Below are positions 44,673 through 56,406 of a DNA stretch of 64,000 nt, piece after piece. A program made the position numbers and the translations under genes. The first letter of the stretch is position 1; each line of letters starts with the position of its first letter. Source of the stretch: Capronia americana (Eukaryota; Ascomycota; Eurotiomycetes; Chaetothyriales; Herpotrichiellaceae); assembly GCA_016110215.1 (NCBI GenBank), contig JADWQD010000008.1, forward strand, positions 1,550,001 to 1,614,000, read 5' to 3'. The notes beneath the pieces are model-generated. The model was given only the letters and a program-made list of their open reading frames with translations. It did not search any database and had not been told where the DNA came from.

Positions 44673-46751
44673 AGGGATGACTGAGCCCCGTGCTCGATCG
44701 GCGTTGAAGCTGTTCGAATTTGTGAAACTGGGTCAAGTTCTCAACGGAGTCTTTCAGCTCTCGTCTGTTGGTGTCGAGGCTCAAGTGGTTCTATCAGCGA
44801 GCGAGGCCCCGTCCTGAGCCCAGGCGGCTTTTTATACAACTCTTTCCCGTCCATGCCTTCACTTCGTTCCCGGAGCCATGGATTGCCATCAAAAGGTCAT
44901 AACCTGCATCAGCCATGCGCCAACAGAGGCGTCTCATTTCTGCGAGGATATCCCTGAAGATGGTTGAATGCAACCATTGCACGACATTGCCGGCAAATGA
45001 GGAGTGAATGGCCACCCATTACATAAATACTGGGGGCCTAACGTAACGAACACGAGTGGCCACGCTCGGAGGCCTGAACGATTGCGATCCTGCAAGGCAG
45101 CCTTTGTCAGTCCTCCGCGTGCAATTGACGACCGACTTGAACACATCTCAGCGCCTACGATCATCGTGTACGGCTGCAACACTTGCGTGTCAGGGGGTAT
45201 CGCGGCTCGAAATGCTTCAAGGATGATTAGCCGGCCTGGAGACTGCAAAAAGCATCTCCCACAGTACGTCCAATCGCCACCCGCGGTGTCGGACTATTTA
45301 TACATCTCCATGGTTTCTTGAGCCGTGACCCTGCAGGGCCGAAGCAACTGTCTGTAACCCCTCTTCTTGGGCACGGACTCTACCACGACCTGCTGCAGCC
45401 GTCCTTAGCCAGCTAATTAGACGACGAACAAAGATCAATCTGCTGATGAACCCTGGGGTTCTGACAGTACTAGTTAGGGTTGCCGAACCCGCGCAGATGC
45501 TAGATCGCGGCGCAACCTTCCCCTACTTGCTGTGATGGCTCGTCGCATGTGGTCTCCTTGGCTGTCGGTTCAACCATCAGGTAGGGAGGGCTTCGTTGAC
45601 AAGGTGTAAGAAGGCAGGCTTCTGTTGATGGCTGCCGCTCGCTCAGTCGGACCAAAGGATGGGTAGCTTAACTTATTTTCACAATGGCTCAGAAGCAGAA
45701 CGGGCAGCCCTATCAGGCCTGAAGCCCGACTTCCAGCGTGTTTCACGCCGGTCAGTCTTCTTGCTGTCTAGAAGACACATTTGAAGAACACGCCGCTCCG
45801 TAAGGCCCGCTACAAGCTAACAACGGACCGCAAATCTACACCTGGCAACCTTCAGCTGGTCTACCACTAGCAAGACAACTCTCCGCCCTTTCCTGGATCC
45901 TCCTCATTGGAGTCTATATCTCGAGGGAGACAGATACCTTGGGTTCGTACGGCGAGCGCATCGCTAATAGGCTTGGCCTCAGCAAGTCGGTCAATACTCA
46001 ACGTCGGAGATGAGCTCAAGCGGGTGCTCTAAGTCAACAGAAAATTCCATCAGCCCTTCGCAAACATCTGGGTGCTTACCGGTCGCCGTTATTCTCCCAG
46101 GCATTCGGGGCCTGGACGAGGAGGGCGCCACCCCTGAAATGATCCCGAGTCAACGCATTCGGCCCCAAACCACTTCCTTTTCGAGTAGCACTGGTCGGAT
46201 TACTAAGGGCGCAGCGGCAGAATCAAGTGGCCGGATCTGGTCTTGCACACTCGAGTGGGTATGCCTCCAACTCATGCAGGTACCGAATTCAACGAATGGG
46301 GTTTGAATCTGCCGGAGGACAAAACACGCCCCTTGGTGGGTCAAGAGGTTGGCACGTTTATGATGCTTTCGACCTCAGCCATACTCGGTATATCCCATGC
46401 CATCGCCGTGTAAAGTGGATCGGTACATGTGCACGTCGGCCCGTGGCCATACTCGTTATCAGGAAATTGGCGCATTCAGCAGACCGACGCCAATCGCCAC
46501 AACTTCGAGATGAAAATGCTTCGCTAAGCTTGCATGTCTAAGCCTTTCGGATCTATCGTTGCGGGGCCTGTAACATGGCGATCCTAATGTTGCACTTGAT
46601 AATATCTTGACGGACATCACTACACCTTGCGAGTCGGAATGGAATGGAGCAAGAACCCATCACATTGGTGTGTATTTAGCCATGCAGCCACACCTCCGCC
46701 CATAGCTTTGGTCCTCGTCCAAAGGTCGTGGTAGAGACTGAGGAAGACATC
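44673..46751. other. divergent intergenic 2.1 kb
   Basis: Upstream region shared by the GMC gene (minus) and the transcription factor gene (plus). A short protein-like frame (45867-46013) may be a gene remnant. No other feature was seen. Confidence 0.45.
44829..44836 (-). promoter_or_regulatory. TATA-like box of GMC oxidoreductase gene
   Basis: TATAAAAA on the minus strand, about 157 bases before the start codon. Confidence 0.4.
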
Positions 46752-48536
46752 ATGGCACCCCAACAGGCTTTCCTCTGGGTTAGTATGGATTCACAAGGCA
46801 AGGTTGGCAGTTCATCGCGACAAAACAGCAACATCAAGTCACACTGCGCCCAGCATCATCATCAGGTCAACCGACCCGAGTTAGGGGCCGACCTCGAAGT
46901 CCCTGAGCCAACAGCGGGAGAAGCTCACAATAAGACGATGATTAAACCCATACAACACGCCCTGGAACACGTGAACGCACCTTGTGCGCTCCAGAGACTG
47001 CCAGGGAGTCCTATCGTAAGCGGCCCGCGAGCCCCTGTTAAAGCAGGTCCCCAACGCCAGGTTGAGGGCAAATCGACAGCGAAGAGGAAAAGGCCACAGG
47101 CATGGCGAACAGCCCGATGTCATAGGTTTCGGAAGGTACATGACTCTTAGCCTGCTATATCACTTGTCGCACAAACGCTGACTTCGCACAGCAATCCACG
47201 GCAAAGAGCCGCAACCCCGAGTACCTCGGGCCATCAACAGACGTCCTTGAACAACTACCGACTGAGACGGATGCGAATGAATATGATATGCTGAAATTAT
47301 GTGAGTGGATGAGCTCCGGCACTTGCTTACGCGGAACCCTGGCTGACTGGTTGGACAGTACATACCGCATGGCTCCCGTGCACTGCCCAGGAGCAGCATT
47401 CGGCCGCCAACCGACGGAACCTTTACTTCGACTCAATGATCTCTGACCCTTTGACCCCGTCTGTCAGTTTGACCGCGCAGTTCTCTCGAGCCGCGTTCCT
47501 AGCACCGTTACCCGACGGCAGTCCGTCTACCAGTACTGGAGAGCTAATCCCTCTCCGCCACACTCTGGATCTCTACAAGCTTTCCGCAATAGCGATCATC
47601 CGGCAACAACTGAGCCAGTCCTCATCAGTTCGGGATCCCAGCATATTTCGAGGCATTGTCACTCTCGCAGGCTGCGCGTTTATGGCTGACAGTCCCCGAG
47701 AAGGCAGATTACATCTAGAAGCTTGTCTGGAAATCGCTCATGCGCGTGGCGGTCTGGCCACTTTGCCAGACTTGGAGCTGGAACTCACGTGCATGGCCGA
47801 TTTTGGGATTGCAGCCTTGTCAGGCAGGATACCGTGCACGCCGGTCGCCGAGATGGAAGTGGCTGTATACTCAAGGATTCCCAGAGCCAAAAATACAACT
47901 CTAACGGCACAGACGGGGCTTGTGAAGCTGGACTGTTTCCGCCAAGGACAGGGGTCAGAGATACGAAAAGGACTTGCAACTCTGCTAGATGCCATCAAAG
48001 GGATCAACCAGTCCCTGTCCACGAGACCGGGGCCACAGGATCGCGACAACCTCGTCCTTTATGGCCTTTTTGCAGGCTACCGACTCTGCACCGCTGCTCC
48101 TCAGGAGCCATTCACCGGCAGCTCGCACATCCTTGACTCCGAAATCGACTTTTCCGAAGCACTCAGACTCGCCGGCATGCTGGTCGTCGCGGCGACTTGT
48201 CTCAAGAACACCCCAAAACAACACCTGTACCATCGGCTTGCTGACAAGATGATACTCGTGCTCCAACATGTGCACATCTCATCTTCTCTCCTACGAAGCA
48301 CCACTTCCGCCATGCTTTGGATGTACTTTATCGGCGCTTCCATTACCTCAAGATCTCCGAAGCAGATTTTCTTCCTCAAAGGGATCGCACAACTTGCAGG
48401 CTTAATGTCACTGGAGGTCTGGAAAGCCGTCCGCCACCACCTGAAGATGTTCCCTTACATTGACCAAGAATTTGACGGTCCCTTTGAGGAAATTTGGAAC
48501 TCGGCCATGTTTTGGGCGGCCGAATCGCCACCATGA
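46752..48536 (+). CDS. fungal-specific transcription factor-domain protein (no zinc cluster seen)
   Basis: Exons 46752-47135, 47192-47300 and 47359-48536 (introns of 56 and 58 nt, GTACAT...CACAG and GTGAGT...GACAG) encode 556 residues. The N-terminus (AFLWVSMDSQGKVG...NIKSHCAQHHHQ) is the short conserved lead of the group that has a fungal-specific regulatory domain but lacks a Zn2Cys6 cluster. A basic region (TAKRKRPQAWRTARCHRFRK) follows at about 107-128. The rest is the helical fungal-specific domain (LDLYKLSAIAIIRQQLSQ, GIVTLAGCAFMADS, HARGGLATLP). It is probably nuclear and regulatory. It is divergently placed from the GMC oxidoreductase, which makes it a candidate local regulator (context only). 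Met at 46728 is an alternative start. Confidence 0.82.
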
Positions 48537-49289
48537 ACAATGACCGTCACTTACACAGTAGTAGTAGTCGTCGCGTTGGATTGCGTTCTCCGAAGCATTA
48601 ACTATCGGTGCCAGGAGTCTCCGAGGTCATACTGTACTGTATTACTGTATCGATAGATAGGTACTTGTCACCTCGTCTCCGCGCTCAGAGCCGAATCTGT
48701 TACCATTCCCATCTTAGGCGACAAGTACCACAAGTCCGGAGTATCACGCGTAGGAGTAGGCAGGTAAAGACATTTGGTCCGGAAGGAGATGTGGTATACT
48801 AGTAGAGTACAACACAGTCGCTAGCTTGTTCTCGCACTCGTACTCGTATGGGGATAGCTTGGAACCGTGCGTCCATACCAGTGTCTCATGTATGGGAGCC
48901 TCGCCTCTCCTCTCAGCTACATACATCCAGTGGGACGTCTTTGTGGATGACTCGTGAGTGGCGCCAGAGCAGCACCGGCCACCGGTGCCGGCCGGCCGAG
49001 TGCAAACCAAGTGTGCACGTACCCACGTACTCCGTGCTCCGTGGTGCTCCGTAGTCACTATATGGTTCGTACGTAGGCTTGAGTTGTCGCGCACGACATG
49101 TGAGGGCAGTGAGTGAACGCAGGAGAGTTTCGGACAGGACATGTGGATGAGATTCCACCACACGCTTGACATGCATCGGCATCGGGTGATTAGTTAGCTA
49201 GATCGATAATCCTGCATTGGAGCATAGCGGCTCAAGCCTTCAGGCATAGTCCGCAGATTGCGACCTCCCTCTAACCTCCTCATCCGTGC
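48537..49289. other. convergent intergenic 0.75 kb
   Basis: Shared 3' region of the transcription factor and the acetyltransferase. GC-rich CCGGCCACCGGTGCCGGCCGG palindrome-like core near 48976-48998. No gene. Confidence 0.5.
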
Positions 49290-50273
49290 TTAGGAGTCCC
49301 CCTCCGGAAGCCTCGCCATCACCCTCTGGACACAAACCTGCCGTGCTTCCTTCTTGACTTCCTCGCTCGCGTCCTTGGCCAACTTGATCCCCGCGGCATC
49401 GGTCCCGGTCTCGACGGGCATCTCGGCCAACAACTTGAACCCCAACCTCTCGTACGCGCGGATGCCCTGCAGCGTCGTCGTGTCCAGCAGCACGGGCCTG
49501 TCGGGGAACTCGGCGAAATGCCGGCCGATCTGATACCGCAGCAGCTCGGACGCGTAGCCCTTGCGCGCGTACTTGGGGTTCCTGGCGATCATCTGCACGA
49601 AGCCACAGTCGCGTTCTTGGAAACCTCGCGGCGGGAGGTCCGGGAGCGTGCGCGCCCACATTTTCGCAATGTTGCCCTCGAAGACGAGCTCGATGCGGTG
49701 CAGGCCCGTCAGGCCGTAGTGCCACGGCAGCGTGAGCGAGAGCAAGCCCGAGCGCCAGAGCGTGGGGATTGCCAATGCGCCGATTCGCTTCGAGGGGGGG
49801 AGCCACAGGAGGATGGCGCCAATGTCGGGCGTTGCGGTCGTGGCGTCAGTCGTGTTGACGGTGGTGGCGGTGGTGGTGGTGGCGGTGGATGGGAGTTCGG
49901 CGACGAGCACAATCCCGCCTACCAGTCTGGTCACCTTGATCAAGGCGAGGTAGAAGCGCACGCGCGATCTCTGCAGTCTGCTCATCGGTGGATCGCTGTC
50001 CAGCGTGCCGATCGTGACGGGCTCGAGCGGCTGCGACACACCGTGGAACCAGTTGTGATTCCTACGAACGCGAGCGAGGGACTCAGCGTTAGCACACGTT
50101 TTTTAATATCTCGTGCTGTTCTGAAGATGTGTATTCTCTTCTCACGTTGTTACTCACCATAGCGGAAGGAATGCATTGCAGAGTATCCGTGAGAGGAGGT
50201 CGTCTTCTCGCGGTGCCGCGGTGCGGAAGATCGGGGTCGCTCCCACTGTCGACGGTTGTTCGCTCTCAGTCAT
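49290..50273 (-). CDS. GNAT-family N-acetyltransferase
   Basis: Exons 50158-50273 and 49290-50061 (96-nt intron, GTGAGT...CGTAG) encode 295 residues. The N-terminal strand/helix (IFRTAAPREDDLLSRILCNAFLPLW) is joined by splicing to the core. Core landmarks are IGAILLWLPP, a Pro/Arg-rich loop, the acetyl-CoA-binding motif region (FVQMIARNPKYARKGYASELLRY, with the R/Q-x-x-G-x-G/A turn as RKGYAS) and LLDTTTLQGIRAYERLGF, the classical motif B. A Thr/Ala repeat (ATTTTATTVNTTDATTA) interrupts the domain near residue 110. Fungal GNATs of this kind acylate small amines or proteins; the acceptor is unknown. A cytosolic location is likely. Confidence 0.87.
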
Positions 50274-52226
50274 TGTTTCCATTATTCTATCGACGCTGGG
50301 AATTGGACTCTTAAGAACCACGGCCACCGTGGCGTCTAACTGCCGCGATGTGTATCATGTATATACGTACAGTAACTATTACCCATGGGAGGATCGAGGG
50401 GTGAGAACAAGGGCCTTGGTAGGGATAGGCCCTATCCCTAGGTTAGGCCACCGTTCTACTCCGTAGCTTTACCTTCGCCCAACTCGCGATAGTAAGACTG
50501 CCCTGGTAAGATTGCATCAATCCCATTGGTTGAGATAACCTCGACGGCTATACGCAAAGTACGAGGTACGAACCACAATAAGTCTCGCTTCCTTATGTCC
50601 TGAGCACCAAGCACGCAGTCCTCCGTACTCCGTACTGGTCTTATTCCTCTACGACAAGGTCAGGAGACAGATGACATGAGATGAGATGCTGCATCTTTCT
50701 TCTGTTTTGCTTTTCTCTGACCTAGCGCGGCGTGCAATTCGATCTGTCGCTGGGTTTGCATCTCGAGTCACGCGCCGACAACAAAGCCATTGATGTGACT
50801 CGCGGACATTTGGTCGATGCATTCGCAACCAGTCCAGGTCTGAGTATCCGTTGTGTCGAATATTATATCCTTATAATGGGGCGCAGCCTCCTTTCGACGG
50901 CCGGGACTGGCTGCGATTCCAAGGAGTGCTTTGCAGGACTTTGCAGGACTTTGCTTGACTTTGCTTAATCCGTGCTATCAGACTGCCTCGAAGCTGGGGA
51001 GGTGGCAATGATGTACTCAAATATGGATTCAATCTTCCGGCAAGAAATCACCTGGTGGAGCACCAAGGTAACTATGCTAATAGCTAGGCAAAAAGCTTTT
51101 CACAAGCATCACGTCCAGGCGCCCAGATACTTGGCATGGTTCAGCATCTTTCTCATTACGTGGAGGGTTTGTGCTGGTTGAAATTCTATGCCAGGTTCAT
51201 TCAAGTTCCTTTACTTCCAGGCCTGGGACCCGGGAATGAATGCTTCAAGATGGACGCTGATGCGATCTGCATCTATTCTGGGGCCTGAAGCAATATACCC
51301 ACCAGAACCACGATTCTCTGGCACAAAGCATGTTCAGACCAGTCCGAACATTCCTTTAGAGAGGCAGGTTTTGCCATTTCGACGCCGGGCTTCCCTTCTG
51401 ACGCCCTGAATCGAACCGCAAGACGAAAGATTCGCGCTTGATATGCTGTACCTCTGCAGAGCCGGTCGCATTGATGATTGCAAGTTCTCCCCACCATATC
51501 TTATTCGTGGCTCGCTGAGAATATTGCATGTCAAAATCAGCTGCGCGAATCCGTAGCTTCACTGCTGATGGATCCATGACTCTTTTCTTGTGCCTGTACA
51601 AGCTCGGGATGGAGACGTCTTGCTCCATCGCAGCGAAGTCTGGCAGGAGCCCAAGCGGACACGAACTGCCCAACTCGCATAGACTCTCGGAGCTGCACCC
51701 TGGAAACTGACGTACCCGGCTCCTGACTCTGACGTGGATCCTGGTGACTTATGGCAAAGATGCGCCCATATCGCCATATCGATCGAGGTCGAGAGTACGC
51801 AGGCGTGCAGAATCATCCTGTGCTTCTGCAGGGCTTCGGCTTCGTCTAAGCAGCAGAACTTTTTGCCAAGTGGGGAAACAAGCGAACGCCGCTTGGAATC
51901 CGAGGCCCCCCTGGGCTTGGCATGGCGGACGGATTGGGAATCGACATCATGCAGCTGGCGTGTGGCGTCTGCGTTGGGCGAAGCAGGCAGGTATCCTTGA
52001 TCATTGATCATTGATCGTTTCTTGTACTCGTACTCGTCCTGTGCTGGAGATAATCTCCTCCACCACTTTTCTTGCCTCTTCCCTTCTTGTCGTCCATTCA
52101 CAGCCTTTCCGTCTGCGAAGCTTTTGGTCATTTCTTCCCCGAGACCCGCGCGACAATCCGGCCCATCACCTCATCCTCACTTCTCTCGACCTCTATCCGT
52201 TCCTCCTCCGCCTTTGACCCGCCGCC
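50274..52226. other. divergent intergenic 1.95 kb
   Basis: Upstream region of the GNAT gene (minus) and Atg27 (plus). Contains the TTGCAGGACT tandem repeat (50931-50967). The last 200 bases are CT-rich. A weak two-exon minus-strand model at 51356-52131 was considered but not accepted. Confidence 0.45.
50931..50967. repeat. TTGCAGGACT tandem repeat
   Basis: Nearly four copies of a 10-bp unit: TTGCAGGACT twice, then TTGCTTGACT, then TTGCTTA. Confidence 0.85.
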
Positions 52227-53363
52227 ATGAAAGCAGCAGCCTACCCATTACTTTCGCTTCTCCTGTCCCTGTCACATCTCGCCGCCGCCATATCCATAGA
52301 CTGCGAGAACATCCGCGTGGATGGCAAGAAGTTCGATCTCTCGAAGCTCGCGGGGCGACACTCCGTCAGTGTCCATGACACATCGAGGCCACCGGCAGAA
52401 TACAACACCACGTGGACGGTAAACCTGTGTGCGCCGCTGAAGAAGCTTGAAGGAATAAGGGACCAGGACCAATGCCCGGCAGGGACAAGAGGTAAGTCCC
52501 CGGACAGTGCCGATTCTTTCGATGGCACGTCGGGAGGATACAAGGTCAAGGAGGCTAACGCTGGATGCGACGTATAGTATGTGGCGTCGTCCGCTCCTGG
52601 AACCCAGCCGACGACCCGGACAAAAAACACGTCGAGGTCGAGAATGTGATCCCCGTGGCCGGAAACTTCGATTCCAGCACGGGCGGGAGTCTCGCCCCGA
52701 AAGTCTTGCGGTTAAAAGCCCAGGATTCGAGCTCCGACGGTCTACAGATCGAACTCAACGGTGGGAATTACAACCACATGAAACAAAGGGCAGTTATTCA
52801 ATTACAATGCGACAAGGACAGAACAGGCAACGAGGAGAGACGCCGGCGGAAACGGGACGACAAAGACGACAAGGACGACAAGGACGATAAGAAAGGAGAC
52901 GATGATAAAGCCGACCCGCCCAGCACGTCGAGTTTAGAGTTCGTGAGCTACGGCCAGGTCGAGGGGAAGGAGAAGTTGGAGGTCTTGAGGTTGAACTGGC
53001 GCACCAAGTATGCCTGTGAAGACTATGCGGATAGTGATGAGGCCAAGAGGAGCGGTTGGGGCTTCTTTACTTGGTTTATCTTGTTGTACGTTCAGCCTCC
53101 TGCGCAGGCCCCGAAGCTGGCTCCCCTGTCTTGTGTCGCAGGCGATTTGCTGACAAAAGGTCCACAGTGCTTTCCTCGGTATCGCGGCCTACCTCATCTT
53201 CGGCTCCTGGCTGAACTACAACCGCTACGGCGCACGTGGCTGGGACTTGCTCCCTCATGGCGACACCATCCGCGACATCCCCTACCTGGTCAAAGACTGG
53301 TCGCGGAAAGTGGCTGATACAGTGGCAGGAGGAGGTTCGAGGGGCGGTTATAGCGCCGTATAA
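52227..53363 (+). CDS. ATG27: autophagy-related protein 27
   Basis: A type I membrane protein that cycles between endosome/Golgi, vacuole and Atg9 vesicles and supports selective autophagy. Exons 52227-52491, 52578-53085 and 53168-53363 (introns 86 and 82 nt) encode 322 residues, close to usual Atg27 length. A signal peptide (about 1-21) is followed by a lumenal mannose-6-phosphate-receptor-homology region with paired cysteines (IDCENIRV, VNLCAPL, DQCPAGT, CGVVRSW, IQLQCD). A striking Asp/Lys-repeat loop lies at about 181-200. Then come the late conserved part (LEVLRLNWRTKYAC), one transmembrane helix (about 249-272) and a cytosolic tail. The last four residues are Tyr-Ser-Ala-Val, the same terminal sorting signal known from yeast Atg27. 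A CT-rich leader precedes the ATG. Confidence 0.92.
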
Positions 53364-53850
53364 TGCAAGTAATAAATCTTGTGGATTGGAAGAGATGGGC
53401 CTCGGTGTAAGAAACAACAAACACCTGACGCTATGCGACTGTAAGTAGAAAAGATAAACTTAGGGAAGGACGCGCGCGTAAGACTCACTCAGTTGTAGAA
53501 TGATTCAACGCCCCGAGCCGGTCGGTACTGTATTTGATTTCAAAAAGAAAACGACCAGGGCACCGGAGAATAGGATCCAGAGATCAGGCAGGGACTGGGA
53601 GAGCATAGCGTGGCGCGCCCGGACTTTGTCAGCAATTCGACATATCTGTATTATTTTGCTGTATGATACAACATAACATCTCTAAACGTCGTGGCTTCGA
53701 CCATGGACGATCGGACCGTCCCACTAATGGTGTCGGCGTTGCCATTCCATTTCATTTCCAATCTCGCAGTATTCGAGCCGGGCAACCATCGAATCGACAC
53801 AAGCAGAACCGTCGGCCAGTCCGAGCCTCGGTGTTACGAACACGCCACCA
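53364..53850. other. convergent intergenic 0.49 kb
   Basis: 3' spacer between Atg27 and the isochorismatase-like gene. No feature seen. Confidence 0.5.
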
Positions 53851-54865
53851 TTATCCGAGCAGCTGTTCCTCGCCAGGGACGATCTCGCCGGATTTCTTCG
53901 CCGAGCCGTGACTCCGCGCGACGATCCCATACGCGGGGAAATACTATTCGGGCAGATCGTGAGCTTCGTGTGGGTTTGAATAGAGTAAGATCGGATCGAA
54001 TGAAGGGAGGGCAAGGAAAGGGCAAAGAAAGAACAAGACGCGATAGATTGTGACGTACCTTGTCCAAGAATGGTAGCACCTCTGCCGTGCCGGGCGTGTT
54101 TCTCCAGTCCTTCATCAGGAACATGGCTACGCCGAACAGGCCGGTCTGTAGAGCAGAGAGCAGAGATGTCAGCTTGTGGACGAGACTAGTTTGGCCACGC
54201 AGCGCGGCACGCCGCAGCATACCGCGCGGGAACATGATGTGAGAGGACGTTCCCGCATGAGATCCGGAGGGCCGCCACACAGAACCACCACAGATCCCAC
54301 CGGATTGGGCGCACACGGCACGACGGAACAGGCACAGGGAGGGTAAAAAACTCACCAAATGGACGCCCGCGTTCTCCATCCGTCGGTTCGCATCCTCGGC
54401 CAGTTTGGGGGTCGCGGTCCCGCTGGCCTCGGTGTTCGCCCACACGCTGTACCCGGCCTCGCGCAGGCTGAGGGCCAAGAACATGGTGCACACCTCGGTC
54501 ACGATGCCGCCTAGGATGACCTGTTTGCGGCCCGTGGCTTCGACGGCCTGGCGGAAGTCCGGGTTGTCCCAGGCGTTGACCTCGCCGTTGCGCCGAATGA
54601 ACGGCGCGTTCGGGTACATGTCTGTGATTTCCTTGGGCAGGGGGCCGTTGGGCCCATTCTCGGCCGACGTGGTCAGGATGGTGGGCAGGTCGAAGAGCTT
54701 GCCCAGCTCGGCGTGCGCGAGGACGTTGTTGCGGAATTCGGCCGTCGTGTAGTCCTTCACGAGCTGGAGGAGGCCGAGTTGGTGGTCGACGATCAGCAGG
54801 ATGGCTTTGTCTTTGTCGAGCCGTTCGAACTTGTAGGGCGGTGGGGGGTAGGAAGCGAAGGACAT
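53851..54865 (-). CDS. isochorismatase-like (YcaC-type) hydrolase
   Basis: Exons 54356-54865, 54059-54145 and 53851-53943 (introns 210 and 115 nt, all phase 0) encode 229 residues. The alpha/beta cysteine-hydrolase fold is marked by ILLIVDHQLGLL (Asp27), FIRRNGEVNAWDN, where the family usually has Lys or Arg, and GGIVTEVCTMFLALSL with the nucleophile Cys126. The C-terminal exons add FGVAMFLMKDWRNTP and a short tail. Relatives cleave amides, carbamates or isochorismate; the YcaC branch has no agreed substrate. There is no targeting peptide, so it is probably cytosolic. The last 31-codon exon was identified by a CCCGAATAG acceptor and ends at a stop 93 bases later; it is slightly less certain than the rest. 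Confidence 0.87.
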
Positions 54866-56406
54866 GATGCCGGGAAGCTGGAGGTGCAATATACAGTATA
54901 AAATGTACGGTTAGTGGATGATTCCTCGGTTGGGACTGCGGTATTCTGTGACAGTGACAGTGACAGTTTGCAAGAGATGGAGACAACCTTTGATCGAGCC
55001 GAGTGCGAGTCCCCGGTGTATATATAGTGGACGCTGCAACGCACTCGACGCCTTTCCTTGGTTAACGGTCCTCGTGCTGTGTACCGCGTACAGTAATCAA
55101 TCACTTCACCTGCGCTATTCGACGCCATGCAATGCAATGCAATGGGGTTGCTTGTCTCTTGTTTACTGTACCTCTCTGACGTCAAGAGCCAGCGTCCGGC
55201 GGCCAGGGAGCAAACACCACCCAAGCCAACCCAATCCAGCGCGAACACAACCTCGCGAGGCTCGATGAAAAAGGCCATGGGCTTCCGAATCAGGCCTAGA
55301 ACCAGGGGTTACTGACTAAGACTGGCAGACATTCGCTGCGGAGACCTGATGTGGTAAGCGGGCAGTGAGGCGATGGTGAGCAACGCAAATGAAGCCTCGT
55401 GGAGCGGTCGACCGATTGAGCTTGTGCCTGAGACGCACGTTCGCGTTGCTTGTCCTCCGCATACGTAAGTGCAGCTGTGCTGAGTCACCGGTAGCTGAAG
55501 CGGATAACGACAATTCAGGGACGGGCACAAGAGTCAAGCTCGGTTCCGGCTCCAGCTCCTGCTTCGAGTCCTTGCTGTTGGGATGCATGGATGAGAGATC
55601 TTTAGCTCGCGAAGAATCGTGACCATCATTGTACTCGGTACAGAGGGTATAAGTACCAATCATAGGGACCTAACGTGGAGGGAATGGCAAGAGATCAACA
55701 TTCAGAGATCGGTGAGTTTTCGCGTCAAAACTCTGACCGCAAGCGCTTGAACGCAAATAATCTGCCGTATGTTTGCGCTTAACGTGGGAAAAGCTCGCGG
55801 TAGTCCTCAAACTGTAGCCTTCAGTGCCAACGTCTTTTGTTTCGTGTTGGCCACTCCGCCAGGCTTCCAGAGCGCCCAAGTCTCTGATGGACAAATCCGG
55901 TCGTGGCAAAAGGTGGAAAAGGTCGTTGACATTCCAGATTTCTGTAGCTTCCCAAGACACAGCATCACGGCATGGTGGGATCAACCAGCCACGCGGAGGA
56001 GGAGCAACCGATATCGAAGACGGCGAGCCTCGAGCGGTACCACGCGCATGCAGATGGAGTCATAGACTTCGATGAGTACTGACTGCATAATCCGTTGAGT
56101 TGTAGCTGGCGTCGATGCGGAGTTCTTGGAATACTTACAGTAACAGTGTATATTGGAAAACCCACGTAAGCTGATTGGAGCGTTCGCACGGCAGTTTCTG
56201 TATTTCAGGCGAATCATTCGCTTTTACTCGTACATCAATTCCACTTCCACTTTCCACCATAGCCAAAACCACGACCTGTTAGCAATTGAACATCCCACTA
56301 TCCTACCCTTCGAGGCGAACTTTACAGTCTCGCGTGGGTCCGCGGGATTCAGAACCGAACAGTCCTGTCCGCTCTTAGCAACATAAACCCCCTCAAGGCA
56401 ATCACG
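54866..56406. other. divergent intergenic 1.5 kb
   Basis: Upstream region of the isochorismatase-like gene and of prefoldin 4. Holds short simple repeats (GACAGT x3 at 54953, ATGCA x3 near 55127). No gene. Confidence 0.5.
55019..55026 (-). promoter_or_regulatory. TATA-like box of isochorismatase-like gene
   Basis: TATATATA about 155 bases before the start codon of the minus-strand gene. Confidence 0.35.

Noticed and set aside
51356..52131. Possible two-exon minus-strand gene upstream of Atg27
   Set aside because: A GTACGT...GGGCAG join keeps frame, but there is no branch site, no recognised domain, and it would crowd the Atg27 promoter.
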